Source of the DNA: Cynocephalus volans
Taxonomy: Eukaryota > Chordata > Mammalia > Dermoptera > Cynocephalidae
Direction of reading: 5' to 3'
Assembly (NCBI RefSeq): GCF_027409185.1
Contig: NC_084460.1
Coordinates: forward strand, 65,794,501-65,858,500
DNA length: 64,000 nt
In this document: positions 52,740 to 64,000 of the stretch, piece after piece
Numbering within the stretch: the first letter of the stretch is position 1
Layout: each line of letters begins with the position of its first letter
The notes under the pieces: generated by a model
The model's input: only the letters and a program-made list of their open reading frames with translations
Told to the model about the DNA's origin: nothing
Databases searched by the model: none
Position numbers and translations under genes: made by a program

Positions 52740-53152
52740 GTGAGTGAGTCAGGGTTCTCTGGAGAAACAGAACCAGCCAGATGGAACACACAAAACCAAA
52801 CGTAAAAACCAGGTGCAAAGAGAGATTTAGTTTAAAGAGTTGGCTCACAGAGGTGTGGAGGTGCAAGTTCGAAATCTGCCGGACAGGCTGGCAGGCTGGA
52901 GACCCAGGGAGGAGGTGCAGCTTGAGCATGAAGGCTGTCTGCTGGGAGGTCAGGCTTTTTCTGTCCAGGCCTTCAACTGATCGGATGAGGCCCACCCTCA
53001 TTATGGAGGGTAACCTGAGTTATTCATAGTCTACCAATTTAAATGTTAGTCTGATCTAAAAAGTACTTTCATGGCAACATCTAGAATAATGTTTGAACAA
53101 ACTATTGGGTACCGTGGCCCAGCCAAGTTGACACATAAAATTAACCATCCCA
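52740..53152 (-). mobile_element. MLT2-like ERVL LTR, antisense
   Basis: 'cagggttctctggagaaac' (52750-52768) to 'aaaattaaccatccc' (53137-53151) are the reversed MLT2 ends. Similar in layout to the split copy at 1116-1945. Confidence 0.75.
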
Positions 53153-53378
53153 GTGTATATGTGTGTGTGTATTTATTTAACTATCATCTATCTATTCATC
53201 TGTATCTTCAGATTTCTAAAACTCATTTTCAACGTAAGCATTGTTAAAAATAACTAGCCTATCATTACTCAACTTGAAGTTTTTTTTTAGCACTGATATG
53301 TTGTTGGTAAAATACAATTACTATGAGTAGCTGGAGCCAAGATAGGATCAATATAACTTTATTTTTCAGAATTGAAAA

Positions 53379-53567
53379 AGATTATTGGTAATAATATATA
53401 TATATATTTTTTAAATTTTATTTTGTCGATATACATTGTGGCTGATTATTGCTCCCCATCACCAAAACCTCCCTCCCTTCTCCCTCCCCCCCCAACAATG
53501 TCCTTTCTGTTTGCTTGTCGTATCATCTTCAAGTAATTGTGGTTGTGATATCTTCTTCCCCCCCCCG

Positions 53568-53598
<31 letters not shown>

Positions 53599-53625
53599 TG
53601 TGAGAGAGATTATTGGTAATAATAT
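53379..53625 (-). mobile_element. Young retroposon with perfect 19-bp target-site duplication
   Basis: 'agattattggtaataatat' occurs at 53379-53397 and again at 53607-53625. Between them lies about 209 bp beginning with a T-rich stretch (complement of a poly(A) tail), a C-rich 'ctccctcccccccc' zone, then T19 and (GT)n. This fits target-primed insertion of a truncated L1-like element on the minus strand. The family is not known to me from human. Confidence 0.8.
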
Positions 53626-53833
53626 TACTTAATTTGTTTATAAGTTTTTCTTCTCTTCTGTAAAATGCTTTTGAATTTCTTCTTAAAGGAATTCAAATTA
53701 ATAAAAAATGCTTTTTCTTCCACAGGAGGATAAAGATAATTCTGGAAGTTTGGTGCTCCATCTAGTGGATATAAGTTGAATATTCACTTAGGCAAGATTT
53801 CCAGAAGTTTAGAACCTCAGAGAGGCTGACTTG

Positions 53834-54635
53834 GCGCTTTCTCAAAGTTGGTCTGGAGACTCTTGGGGACCTCTAATACCCTCTTAGGGCATGTAAGAGG
53901 TCAAAATTATTTTTATAATACAGATGAGATCAGTGACTATATTAACAATGTGAGTTTATGCTACTGTGCAATGAAATTTGGGATATATGTATAACTCAAT
54001 GAACTATTATTTTCCAAATGATCAATGAAGGATGTTACAAAATCATGGATGGGTAAAAATCAATTCAAAGTGCGAGAGAGATAGAAGTATTGTAATGTAG
54101 CACAGTATGAAAAGTTTGTTAGTATGGTTTCAGATTCCACATTAAAACTAATCTTTAAGAAATTACCATATAAATTTTTACTGTAGTAAAAAAGACTATT
54201 CACAATTATTTGAAAAGGCTATTGAAATTGCCCTCTTTTCTTCAACTACAGATCTACTTGAGATTGGATTTTCTTCATATATTTCAACCAAAAATTGAAT
54301 TCCAACACATTGAATGCAAAAGCACATACCCAGCTGTCTTTTCTCAAGTCAAACATTAATTTAATTATTTGCAAAAAATATAAATAAGATCTACTCATTT
54401 TTGTTTTCAAAAAAGTTATTTTTCAAAAAAATTTTCTTTGTGTTAACATATAATGGGATCATCACTGTTATTTTAACATAAATAAATAAATATTATAAAA
54501 AGCCTCAGTTTAAATTTTTAATGTGGTCAATATAGGTAGATATAACCTACATAAATACAAGCTGTTTGAGATATCAATAATTTTTAAGAGTGCATAGTGG
54601 TCCCCAAATCAAAAAGTTTGAGAACCTTTGGACAA
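53834..54635 (+). mobile_element. hAT DNA transposon with decayed transposase end
   Basis: Ends have inverted 'tctcaaagttggtctggag' and '...aaaaagtttgagaacc' terminal sequences. Inside, 54110-54320 reads like the C-terminal hAT dimerisation region of a Charlie/Zaphod-type transposase, including a phrase that translates to about YLEIGFSSY, but frames are broken. Non-functional. Confidence 0.65.
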
Positions 54636-55469
54636 AAGGAATAGTACTTGATAATCTGTGGATAATTAATAATGAAGTTTAATAGTGAACTCAAAAACTA
54701 GAGTGATTTGACTCATAATAATAAATGTTTATATATTATTAATTTTTGAGAAATTAGCATCACTTCATTTATACATCAAAAGAGTTAATAGTTGGTGCTT
54801 ACCTCTTTACTTTCTATAGTATTAAAGAAGGTTCCGTTGCTGACTTGATGAAATCTCTTAGCTCAGTTCAATTTATTTTCCTTTAAAAGTCCAAATTAAG
54901 GGACATTTATCGAGTGTATTATGTGCCAGTTCCCAGGAATAGATGCTAACAAAAAAAAAAAAAAGAGGGTGAGATGTAATTTCTGCCTCTCTAGGGGTAG
55001 AGAAAAAATAACTCTTATTTATGTATGCTTTTGAAAATAGTTTGCTCAATTTTCTGAAATCATCTCTAATTTAACTCAGGAAGGCCATCTTTAAATTTAT
55101 GAATAATTGCATACTTTTAAGTCCTAGGCATGAGGATTGGCAATTTTATATATATTTGAGTAAAATTAGAATTTTATGTAAATAACCATTCCATTAACTT
55201 GAGATATTTTAACCACTGTTACATTATCTGTACATTTTTCTTGGGGTCCTTTTAAGTAGCAATGTAATGTTTTAGAGAAGAATGACGGTCTAAGCCCATG
55301 TCTAGTAAGATGATTTTATAAAAGCTCCACATAGCTATGGTAGAAAATAACTAAGTACAAAGCTTATGGGAAAAATAGTGAAAACTCTTACATTCACTCA
55401 CATTTTAATCAGACAGGAAGAAAAAATAATTGTCTTTTGGAGAAAAAAATCATCATCACAGAGAGACTG
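54636..55469. other. Unassigned AT-rich sequence
   Basis: No supported gene. 54903-54945 resembles the ancient repeat seen at 32541 and 58806; A16 run near 54950. Confidence 0.35.
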
Positions 55470-55886
55470 TGTATTAGTCTGTTTTCCATTCCTTATAACA
55501 GAATACCTGGAACTGGGTAATATTTAAGAAAGTGAAATTTATTTCTTGCAGTTTTGGGAGCTGGGAAGTCCAAGGTCCAGGGGGCGTACCTGGTGAGATG
55601 CTTCTTCTGGGTGGGAACTCTGCAGAGTCCCAAAGTGGTGCAGGGCATCACATGGCTAGAGGTGTGAGCAAGGACACCCTGCCATGCATCTTCCTCTTCT
55701 TATAAAACCATGAGTGCCACTTCTATGATAACCCACTTGTCCATTAACCACTAATTCATTAATTCATTAATGTGGGCATAACCCTCATGATTCAATCGCC
55801 TCATAAAGGCCCCACCTTTCAACACTGACATACTGAGGATCAAGCTTCCCATGAGCTTTGGAGGGGACAGGCGTTCAGACCAAGCA
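55470..55886 (-). mobile_element. Solo MaLR LTR with perfect 5-bp target-site duplication
   Basis: Reversed MST/MLT1-type LTR from 'tgtattagtctgttttcc' to 'cagaccaagca', 417 bp, TG...CA. Flanked on both sides by 'gactg' (55465-55469 and 55887-55891). An 'attcatta' triplication lies near 55751-55770. Confidence 0.85.
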
Positions 55887-56254
55887 GACTGCCTTTCAAA
55901 TATTTTATTTTTTATGTCTAGGCTCCTAACATGCATATGGTTCTCCAAAATGTAAAATAACAACTATTCTTTGGTACTTATGTTAATTATGTTCATTATA
56001 ATTAAAGTGACAATAAGCCACTGTATAATTATATTATTTTAACTATATTTTTATACATACTATACATTAATTATAGTATCTAATTGTTCAATCGGGATGA
56101 GAATAGGTGATAATATGCCTATTGTTTCAGCATGTTTATTAATAGTCCTTTCTTTCACTCTTAAAATGGTCTCAGTTTGGATGATAAATTGTGTGGTCCC
56201 CCAGTTGTAACAAAACTGTGGACATTTGGGGATGAGATAGATCTCAGAGATCTC
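55887..56254. other. Unassigned AT-rich sequence
   Basis: No gene or named repeat. Confidence 0.35.
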
Positions 56255-56400
56255 TTTGTCTAACTACTTCATTTTCACCCTTTTCAATTTAGTAGGAAAC
56301 TGCATTTGTGTCTTATCCAGTGTCACAGAGCTGGTGGATGATAGTCTGACTAGGACTCGAGCCTGGTGGCAGCCCCTGCTGTGTACTGAATGTTGGGAGG
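56255..56400 (-). mobile_element. MIR SINE, antisense
   Basis: 'ccagtgtcacagagctgg' followed by 'gactaggactcgagcctgg' is the reversed MIR core and tRNA-like part. Confidence 0.55.
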
Positions 56401-57199
56401 AGCATGGGACCCAGAGAGAACCCTGTGGTTCCCTGAGGATGGGCTGGTGGGATGGGCTCCTTAGCTGCTGGCTGGCATCCTTCAAAACCACAGGGGAACT
56501 GAAAAGCTTCCTTATCTAAGCATGATGGGTGAGAGTTAGTTTTGACATTAGCTCAACCCTGAGAAGAAAAATTTCTCCATCCTACATCTTCTTGTTGGTT
56601 GAACAAGCCATGATTCTTTGCAGTGCTGGGAGAATCTGGGACAGCCGTGACTGCTAATCACCTACTCTCAAGGTTTACATGGACCAGCAGTGTTTTGGGC
56701 TTCCCAGGAAGCCCAGGAAATCAAAGACTGAGCACACTCTTGACTTCAAGTCAACACAGAATTTACCTCCTGGGGGAAATTGTTATTGCTGCTGTTGTGT
56801 TGTTCAGTGCCTTGCAGTGTTCAAACGCCTGGTTATTGGCAGATCTAGTCTCTGGTCCCAAGATCTTCTCATTCTAGTCTATATTTTACCCACCACAACA
56901 AGCTGTTAGGAACAAGGCACACTAACACAATTGTAGGAAGAAATGTAACTAAGCAACAGTGGATTCTAGTGACCATTTCTGGCTTCCACATATTTGAAAA
57001 GCATTTGCCCTTCAAGCTCGCTTTTTGGATGCATCCTGTCCAGCCTACATGTGAGCTTCACGGGCTGCTCCTCAACTTGACCTTTGTGATAGGGGTTTGG
57101 CCTAAATCACGGCTGAACATGTCCCTCACCTTGACCTTGACCTTGTTTCATACACCCCCTGCCTTCATGGGAACCGGCTCCTCCTGGAAGGCTAAATCA
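56401..57199. other. Unassigned sequence
   Basis: No supported gene or named repeat. Confidence 0.35.
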
Positions 57200-57375
57200 C
57201 AATGGCCTAGAAATTAAGATATTTGAATTTTAATTCAAATGATTTCACTGCATAGCCACGTGACCCTGGACTTCCTGTTTTTTAAAAACCCATCTGGGCT
57301 TCAATTTTCACACCTGTAGGGTGAAGTGAGAGGTTGGATGCATGACATCAACCGCTCTATCCAGTTCTGAGAATC
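57200..57375 (+). mobile_element. MIR SINE
   Basis: 'cacgtgaccctggacttcc', 'catctgggcttcaattttc' and 'ctatccagttctgagaatcc' region follow the MIR order. Confidence 0.65.
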
Positions 57376-57759
57376 CTCTGTGGGTTGGAGTTTGTCCTAT
57401 CTCGGTTTTCACCTCATTCTCTCCCCACTTCTGGGGCCAGGCACACGCGGTTTCCTCCTGCTTCTCACAGGACAGGGCTGCCACTGTCGGCTGAGTGTAC
57501 CCTTAGGCTGCTGTCCACTTTTATTTTATTACAACCACTATTCTTACAAGCACGTGGCATGGTTGTGTTGTTTTTAATCTTTAAGCCTTTAAGCACTTTC
57601 AGAATGGAATCTTCCTTGGCATGATTGCCGTGCTCTGGTTCCTGTTTCCTGGATCCTGTTCCGAGCCTGGCAACTGGTCACTTGGTTCATGTGCCGTACG
57701 TAGGGCTCCCTTCCCAGAGCATGATCACTTGGGATTGAAACGATAGCACACTGGGGTTT
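57376..57759. other. Unassigned sequence
   Basis: No supported gene or named repeat. Confidence 0.35.
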
Positions 57760-57900
57760 AAATCAGGGTCATCTAATCCAGCTCTTGATTTACAAATGAG
57801 GAAGCCAAGGCCCAGGGTGGTTGAAAAGATTTTTGACAGGGCACACAATTTCAACAATAGATTAACCAACATAAAACCAGGCCCAGAGCCAGTGCCCTTG
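57760..57900 (-). mobile_element. MIR SINE, antisense
   Basis: 'tttacaaatgaggaagcc' then 'aaggcccagggtggttg' and 'cagggcacacaatttc' is the reversed MIR core. Confidence 0.65.
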
Positions 57901-58805
57901 ACAACCAGCTCAGGGCTCTTTGGCCAGACTTAGCTCCGCTGGCCTTCACGTGATTACCGAATGCCATCAAAGAGATAAACTCCTCATTAACTGAGGGCCA
58001 AATACAACCATATCTGAAGATAGAAACCTGTCGATAGAATCTACGGGAACAAAGACATGCTTTCACATTTAATGAAAAATATATTTATTATGCTTCTACT
58101 ATGAGCAAGGCACTGTTTCAGTTAAAGTGGAGGTACAGATCTGTGCCAATCATCATCTCTAACCAAATCTTTGGGTATCTGGTACAGAGAATTTAGAGGA
58201 AAGGCATTCTGTAATACAGCTCTAACACAGCCAGATGGGCAGTTCTCATAGCTTCAAAACACAGCCAGTAATATTGCACCAAGATGACACTATCATCTTG
58301 AATTTTATCAAGATGTAAAAATTTGTGGTTGCTAGACAAACTACAAATGACCCCAGTCTCAGACCTTCCTCTTCTTGCATGCATTAGGGCTTCCTGTCTT
58401 AGGGTTTCCTGTTTGCTAAGAAAATTTTCGTGCTTTAACTGGTCCAGATGATCCTTGCTGGTCAGAGAGAAAACTTCTAACTACTCTGTGATCTGGGCTT
58501 CATGGCCCCCTGGCCATGGGTGTGTAGCTCGCAACACCCCCACCTTGCTGATGAATACAACGGAGTCATGCCAAACAGAATGCACATGTGATATCTGCAG
58601 GGTACATGCCTGAGATATGTTGCCAGGTTTCCTAGGATATGTTTCCACTTACAAAATATGGAAAAATGTTAGGCTCCATTTTAGAGCATTGAGTAATGCC
58701 CAAACTCCAAGTAATCTAATTGCCTTGAAGAATAGCAGTTTTATTGACATTAAATTTCTTGCTGCTATTAAAGAGACATGGTAGCTAATTTGTATGCTTT
58801 ATTCC
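57901..58805. other. Unassigned sequence
   Basis: 58075-58130 resembles the start of the ancient repeat at 58806. No supported gene. Confidence 0.35.
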
Positions 58806-60025
58806 TTTAGAAAACAAGTATTCACTGAGTGTATTTGGTGTGCTGGGTTTTGGGCTAAGTCCTGGGACTTTCATGGTCAGCAGAACTTCCAGTGCTCAGA
58901 GGCTAGTGTGTGACACAGGCTGGCCAGACAGTCACTCTTTGGGAAAATGAAACAAAGAAACCCACCCTAATTGGGGACAGAAAAGGCATCTGAAAGATGG
59001 GAAGGATCTAAAAGACCCCATGGTGGGTTCAAGGAGGGGAACAAGGAGCTTTAGCTCCACTGAATGTGTAAAGTGGGGTGAAAAATGGGTGGGGGGGTCT
59101 TTATTTTAAGACACAAATGGCTTTCAAGGGTGTGGGGGATGTGCTCTGATTTGCACTCTGAGACACTTATTTTGGCTTTAGTCTGGAGAATAAAGTACGA
59201 AGGAGCTGGGGTGTGTGTAGGGAGAGCAGGCTACCACAGTAGTTGAGGCAGGAGGCCACCACAGCTCAGGCTGGTTGGATGGCAATGGAGGTGGATAGAA
59301 GTGGGTGGATTTGAGGGATATTTCAGTGGAAAAATGCTCAGAACTGTGAGGGGCCTGAGGAAGGTGTCAAAGATTTCTGGCTTCTCTGGGTTGTGCCATT
59401 CATGGTGTAGGGAATACTGGTCATGAGGACCAGATGTGGAACAGTGGGGGATCCTGAGTTTAGTTTCCGGTTTGTTGAGTTTAAGGTTCTGTTTCATCAC
59501 TGAAAAGGAGGTGTGAGAGGCAGCGCGATGATGGATGAGTGCAGCCTACCTCTGGAAGCCCCCTGGATAGTGATGCTAATTAAAACCATCCCTACACAGT
59601 GTGGGTGGATGAGGCTGCCTAGAGAGGAAGTGCAGAACTAGCAGGGAAAGTGCTTTGAAAAGTGGCTCGGGAGGAACTTCCACATGCAATGGTGGGCTGA
59701 AGGAGACTGAGCCAGCAAAGGATGGAGGAAAGGAAAAACAGAGAGAAAGAAAACAGGGAGACCATGGTAGTACTGAGACCAAGGGGTGGCCAAGTGACTT
59801 GAGAGCTGACAAGGTCCTGGATTTGAGGACATGGAGGTTGTCGGTGACTTAGAACTGTTTTGGTGAGTGATATGATATGAGTGAAAGGAAGATTGGAATA
59901 GGCCAAAGCGTTCATGGAAAGTGAAGAAATGGAAAAAATGTGACCACATACAACTCTTTCAAGAAGTCTGGAGTGAGAGAGAGAGAGAGGCAGCTGGGGG
60001 ACAGAGTGGGACTGAGAAGGAAGTT
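58806..60025 (+). mobile_element. Long ancient mammalian repeat
   Basis: Over 1 kb follows the order of an old mammal-wide element: 'aagtattcactgagtgtatt', 'ggtggatagaagtgggtgg' (59291-59309), 'tttctggcttctctggg', 'gagactgagccagcaaagg' and 'acaactctttcaagaag'. It is cut at its right end by the L1 at 60030. I am not certain of the family name. Confidence 0.5.
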
Positions 60026-60029
60026 TTTG

Positions 60030-63000
60030 TTGTTGATTTGTTTTAAAATTTGTTTATTTATTATTGAAACAGAATTGATTACACATATTTGTGGGGTACA
60101 GAATTGACTACCAGTTTTTGTGTACAATATGTGATTACAAAATTTACTCACTCTTTGTGTCCATTAACCATTTTCTCCCTTCCCCCCTCCCCTGCTTCCA
60201 CCCTCTAATAACCACAGTTCTGTTCTCTCTTCTGAAAGTTTAGCGTATTATTGTGTTTGTTGTTTTTTTTTTGTTTCTTCTCTTCCTTCCTTCCTTTCTT
60301 TCATACATTCATTATTTATTTTTTTAGCTCCCACTTGTGATTGAGGACATGAAGTATTTCTCTTTCTGTGCCTGGCTTATTTCACTAAAAGTAATTTTCT
60401 CCAAGCTCATCCATGTTGCTGTGAATGGCAAGATTTCATTCTCTTTTTATGGCTGAGTAGTATTCCATTGCGTATATATACAACATTTTCCTTATCCAGT
60501 TGTCTGTCAATGGACATTTAGGCTGGTTCCATATCTCGGCTATTGTAAATAGAGCTGTGATAAACACAGGAGTGCAGGTATCCCTTCAACATGATTATTT
60601 CATTCCTTTGTGTATATACCCAGAAGTGGGATTGCTGGATCATATGGCAGTTCTATCTGTAGTTGCTGGAAAACCTCCATATAGTTTTCCATAATGGCTG
60701 CACTAATTTACAGTCCCATCAACAATGTAGAAGAGTTCCCCTTTCTCCACATCCTCACCAGCATTTGTTATTCTCTGTTGTGTTTGATGATAGCCAGTGT
60801 AACTGGGTTGAGGTGATATCCCAATGTGGTTTTGATTTGCATTTCCTTGATGATTAGTGATGCTGAGCATTTTTACATGTGTCTGTTTGCCATTCATTTA
60901 TCTTCCCTTGAGAAATGCCTATTCAGCTCCTTTGCTCACTTTTTACGCTGGTTATACATTTTTTTACTGTAAAGTTGTTTGAGTTCCTTGTATATTCTGG
61001 ATATTAATCCTTTGTCAGATGCATAGTTTGCAAGTACTTTCTCTCATTCTGCAGGTTGTCTTTTTGCTCTGTTAATTGTTTCTTTTGCTGTGCAAAAGCT
61101 TTTTAGTTTGATATAATCCCATTTGTTTATTTTTCCTTTGGTTGCCTGTGCTTTTGGGATCATATTCATGAAGTCTTTGCTCAGACCTAGTTCCTGAAGT
61201 GTTTCCTCTATTTTTTCTTTTAGGAATTTTATAGTTTCAGGTCTTATATTTAAGTCTTTAATCCATTGTGAGTTGATTTTGGTATATGGAGAGAGGTATG
61301 CACATAGTTTCATTCTTCTACGTTTGGATGTCCAGTTTTTCCTGCACCATTTATTGAAGAGGCAGTTGTTTCACTAATGTAAGTTCTTAGTGCCTTTGTC
61401 AAAGATCAGTTGGCTGTAAGTATGTGGGTTTATTTTTGGGTTTTCTATTCTGTTCCATTGGTCCGAGTGTCTGTTTTTATGCCAGTACCATGCTGTTTTT
61501 TGTTACTATAGCTTTGTAGTGTAATTTGAAGTCAGTTAGTGTAATGTCTCTGGCTTTAGTTTTTTTTTTGCTTGGGATTGCTTTGGTTATTCAGGGTCTT
61601 TTGTTGTTCCATGTCAATGTTAGGATTGTTTTTTCTATTTCTGTGAAGGATGTCATTAGTATTTTGATGGGGATTGCATTGAACCTCTTGATCACTTTGG
61701 GTAATATGGACATTTTAATCAAAGTTAATTCTTCAAATCCGTGAATGTGGGATGTCTTTCCATCTTTTTGTATCCTCTTTAATTTCTTTCAGCAGTGATA
61801 TGTAGTTTTCATTGTAGAGATCTTTCACCTCATTGGTCAATTTTATTCCTAATTATTATTATTATTTTTTTGGTAGCTATTGTAAATGGGCTAGCTTTCT
61901 TGATTTCTTTTCCTGCTAGTTCAAGGTTAAAATATAAAAAACATACTGATTTTCATATATTGATTTTGTACCCTACAACTTCACTGAATTTGTTTATCAG
62001 CTCTAAGAGTTCTTTGGTAGAGACTAGGTTTTTCTACATGTAAGATCATGTCATCTTCAAACAGGGACATCTTGACATTGTCTTTTCCAATTTGGATGCC
62101 CTTTCTTCTCTTCTCTTGCCTGGTTGCTCTGGCTAGTACTTCCAATACAATGTTAAATAGGAGTGGTGAGAGTGGGCATCCTTGTCTCGTTTCTGTTCTT
62201 AAAGTAAAAACTTTCAGCTTTTCCCCAATCAGAATGATATTGGCGGTGGGGTTGTCATATATAGATTTTATTGTGTTGAGATACTTTCCTTCTGTACCTA
62301 ATTTGATGAGGGTCTTTATCATGAAGGGATGCTGAATTTGGTCAAATGCTTTTTCTGCATCTATTGAGATGATTATATGTTTTTTTGTCCTTGATTCTGT
62401 TGATGTGGTGTATCATATTTATTAATTTGCATATGTTGATCTATCCTTGCATCCCTGGGATGAATCCCACTTGATCATGATGTGTAATCTTTTTGATGTG
62501 CTGCTGTATTGTTTGTTAATATTTTGTTGAAGAGTTTTGCATCGATGTTCATTGAGCATTTTGGCCTGTAACTTTCTTTTTTTGTTGTGTATTTGTCTGG
62601 TTTTGGTATCAGGGTGATGCTGGCCTCATAGAATGAGTTTGGGAGAATTGCCTCTATTTCAATTTTTTGGAATAGTTTGGAAAGGATTGATAAAGTTTTG
62701 GTAGAATTCAGCAGTGAAGCCATCTGGTCCTGGGCTTTTCTTTGTTGCAAGACTGCTGATTACTGCTTAAATATCATTGCTCATTATTGGTCTGTTGAGG
62801 TTTTTTATGTCTTCTTGGTTTAGTCTTGATAGTTTGTATGTGTCCAGAAATGTATCTGTTTCCTCCAGGTTTTCAAATTTGTTGGCTTAAAGTCGTTCAT
62901 AATAGTTTCTAATGATTCTTTGTATTGCTGTGGTATCAGTTGTAATGTCTTCTTTTTCATTCCTGATTTTTGTTATTTGGGTCTTCTCTCTCTCTTTTTT

Positions 63001-63460
63001 TTTTTAGTTGGACAAGCCAATGGTTTGTCTATTTTTTTGTATTTTCTCAAAAAACCAACTTTTTTTTTTCATTGATCTTTTGTATCATTTTTTTGGTCTC
63101 TGTTTCTTTTGGTTCTGCTCTGATCTTAATTATTTCTTTCTGTCTACTAATTTTGGTGTTGTCTTGTTCTTGTTTTTCTAGTTCATTAAGGTATAATGTT
63201 AGGTTGTTTATTTGGGGTCTTTTGATTCATTTAATGTAAGCATTTGTTGCAATAAACTTCCCTCTCAGTACTGCTTTTGCAGTATCCCATAGGTTTTGGT
63301 ATGATGTTTCTTCATTTTCATTAGTTTCAAGAATTTTTTTGATTTCCTGTTTAATTTCTTCTTTGACCCATAGGTCATTTGGGAGTATGTTGTTTAGTTT
63401 CAATGCATTTGTGTAGTTTCCAAAGTTTCACTTGTTATTGATTTCTAGTTTTAATGTGTT
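60030..63460 (-). pseudogene. L1 retrotransposon, 3' UTR and decayed ORF2, antisense
   Basis: The 3' UTR lies at 60035-60290 and ORF2 extends to the right. Minus-strand frames show ORF2 pieces: 61044-61313 ([14 protein letters not shown]), 61981-62322 with a reverse-transcriptase stretch containing [20 protein letters not shown] and an altered catalytic box FEDD in place of the family's FADD, and 62475-62750 ([11 protein letters not shown]). Frameshifts and stops separate them, so it cannot encode an active enzyme. The reading breaks off near 63460. Confidence 0.85.
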
Positions 63461-64000
63461 GCAATGGGACAGCTGGTCTGGCTGCCTGTGGGGACTGCAC
63501 AAAGCCACCAGGCAGTCCTGCAGTGAATGGGCCAGTGTATTTGCTTTTGGGTCTGGTGGCAAAGTTGCTGGGCAGTATCATTCATGGTGGACCTACCAGC
63601 TCACCTCTCTGAAAAGGGAGGATTCATTTTATTTTCCCAGACTGAGAGTGTATTTATTGTGTTAGAGACCCATGAGCTGATTTTTTGACTTGGGGGCTAA
63701 GGCATATATAACTCAGTCAGCTGGCAGGGTTGAGGGTAGAGGGGAATTAGGTGTTGTCCACCCGAGGAGAGTCTGCCTGTCTGATTTCTGGTCAGGATGG
63801 GAGAGTGTGTCAGTTCAGCAGGACTAGGGTTGGCTTCCCAGGCTACAGAACAGAGCCCAGGCTTTCAGTTGCTGTGAGAACCTGCAGTACAGGGCGTTGC
63901 AGTCTCTCCTATGAGTGTGTTGGGTAGAGGGTGGAGCCTTGAGGCTGGGGAAGTACTGCAGGTACTGGTCTCAGGGCAGGGTACACTCCTGTAACAGCCC
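63461..64000. other. Unassigned sequence beside the L1 break
   Basis: Text changes abruptly from L1 ORF2 to GC-richer sequence reaching the window edge. It could be the 5' UTR of the same L1 joined by an internal deletion, or unrelated DNA. I cannot decide. Confidence 0.35.

Noticed and set aside
29000..64000. Search for MYOM2 or ARHGEF10 exons, the expected neighbours
   Set aside because: No immunoglobulin, fibronectin type III or RhoGEF coding piece with splice sites could be recognised; they are presumably outside the window.

Overview
The window is nuclear DNA from a placental mammal. It contains one protein-coding gene that I can support, KBTBD11, a BTB-BACK-Kelch protein whose whole reading frame lies in one GC-rich exon at 23024-25045 (+). 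The rest is non-coding DNA crowded with old transposable elements: L1, L2, MIR, ERVL/MLT2 and ERVL-MaLR LTRs, hAT and mariner-type DNA elements. I see no Alu, B1 or ruminant SINE. Two short L1-like insertions (14205-14357 and 53398-53606) have 3' ends I do not know from human. A non-anthropoid euarchontan such as a colugo would fit, but this is only a guess. In human the order at 8p23.3 is ARHGEF10 - KBTBD11 - MYOM2, and I recognised no exon of either neighbour.

Layout. 1-22.7 kb is probably the intron upstream of the KBTBD11 coding exon. It starts with a stack of nested retroelements (0.25-6 kb): an antisense MaLR element whose two LTR-like ends flank an MLT2 LTR, which is itself split by a second MaLR LTR, plus two L1 pieces in opposite orientation. 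Next come an L2, a MIR and a long L1 5' region (8.7-11.1 kb). 11-22.7 kb is mostly unique sequence with scattered MIR and L2 copies and two palindromic mariner-type elements. 22.97-25.08 kb is a CpG island that coincides with the coding exon. 25.05 to about 28.97 kb is AT-rich, repeat-poor and ends in a poly(A) signal, so it is the likely 3' UTR; it holds a perfect (AC)60 tract and a 54-bp tandem duplication. 29-64 kb is intergenic: several LTRs with recognisable target-site duplications, L1 3' ends, MIRs, an 800-bp hAT transposon relic, and an antisense L1 with a decayed reverse transcriptase at 60-63.5 kb.

KBTBD11 belongs to a family of Cullin-3 substrate-adaptor proteins. The N-terminal region in this species carries a run of hexapeptide repeats that appears longer than in human. 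I found no operon, CRISPR array, RNA gene or undescribed multi-gene system. The points most worth a second look are the coding repeat, the microsatellite and duplication in the 3' UTR, the 197-bp tandem duplication inside an L1, and insertions with intact target-site duplications. Repeat family names come from reading and memory, not from a database search, and most boundaries are good to about 10-50 bp.
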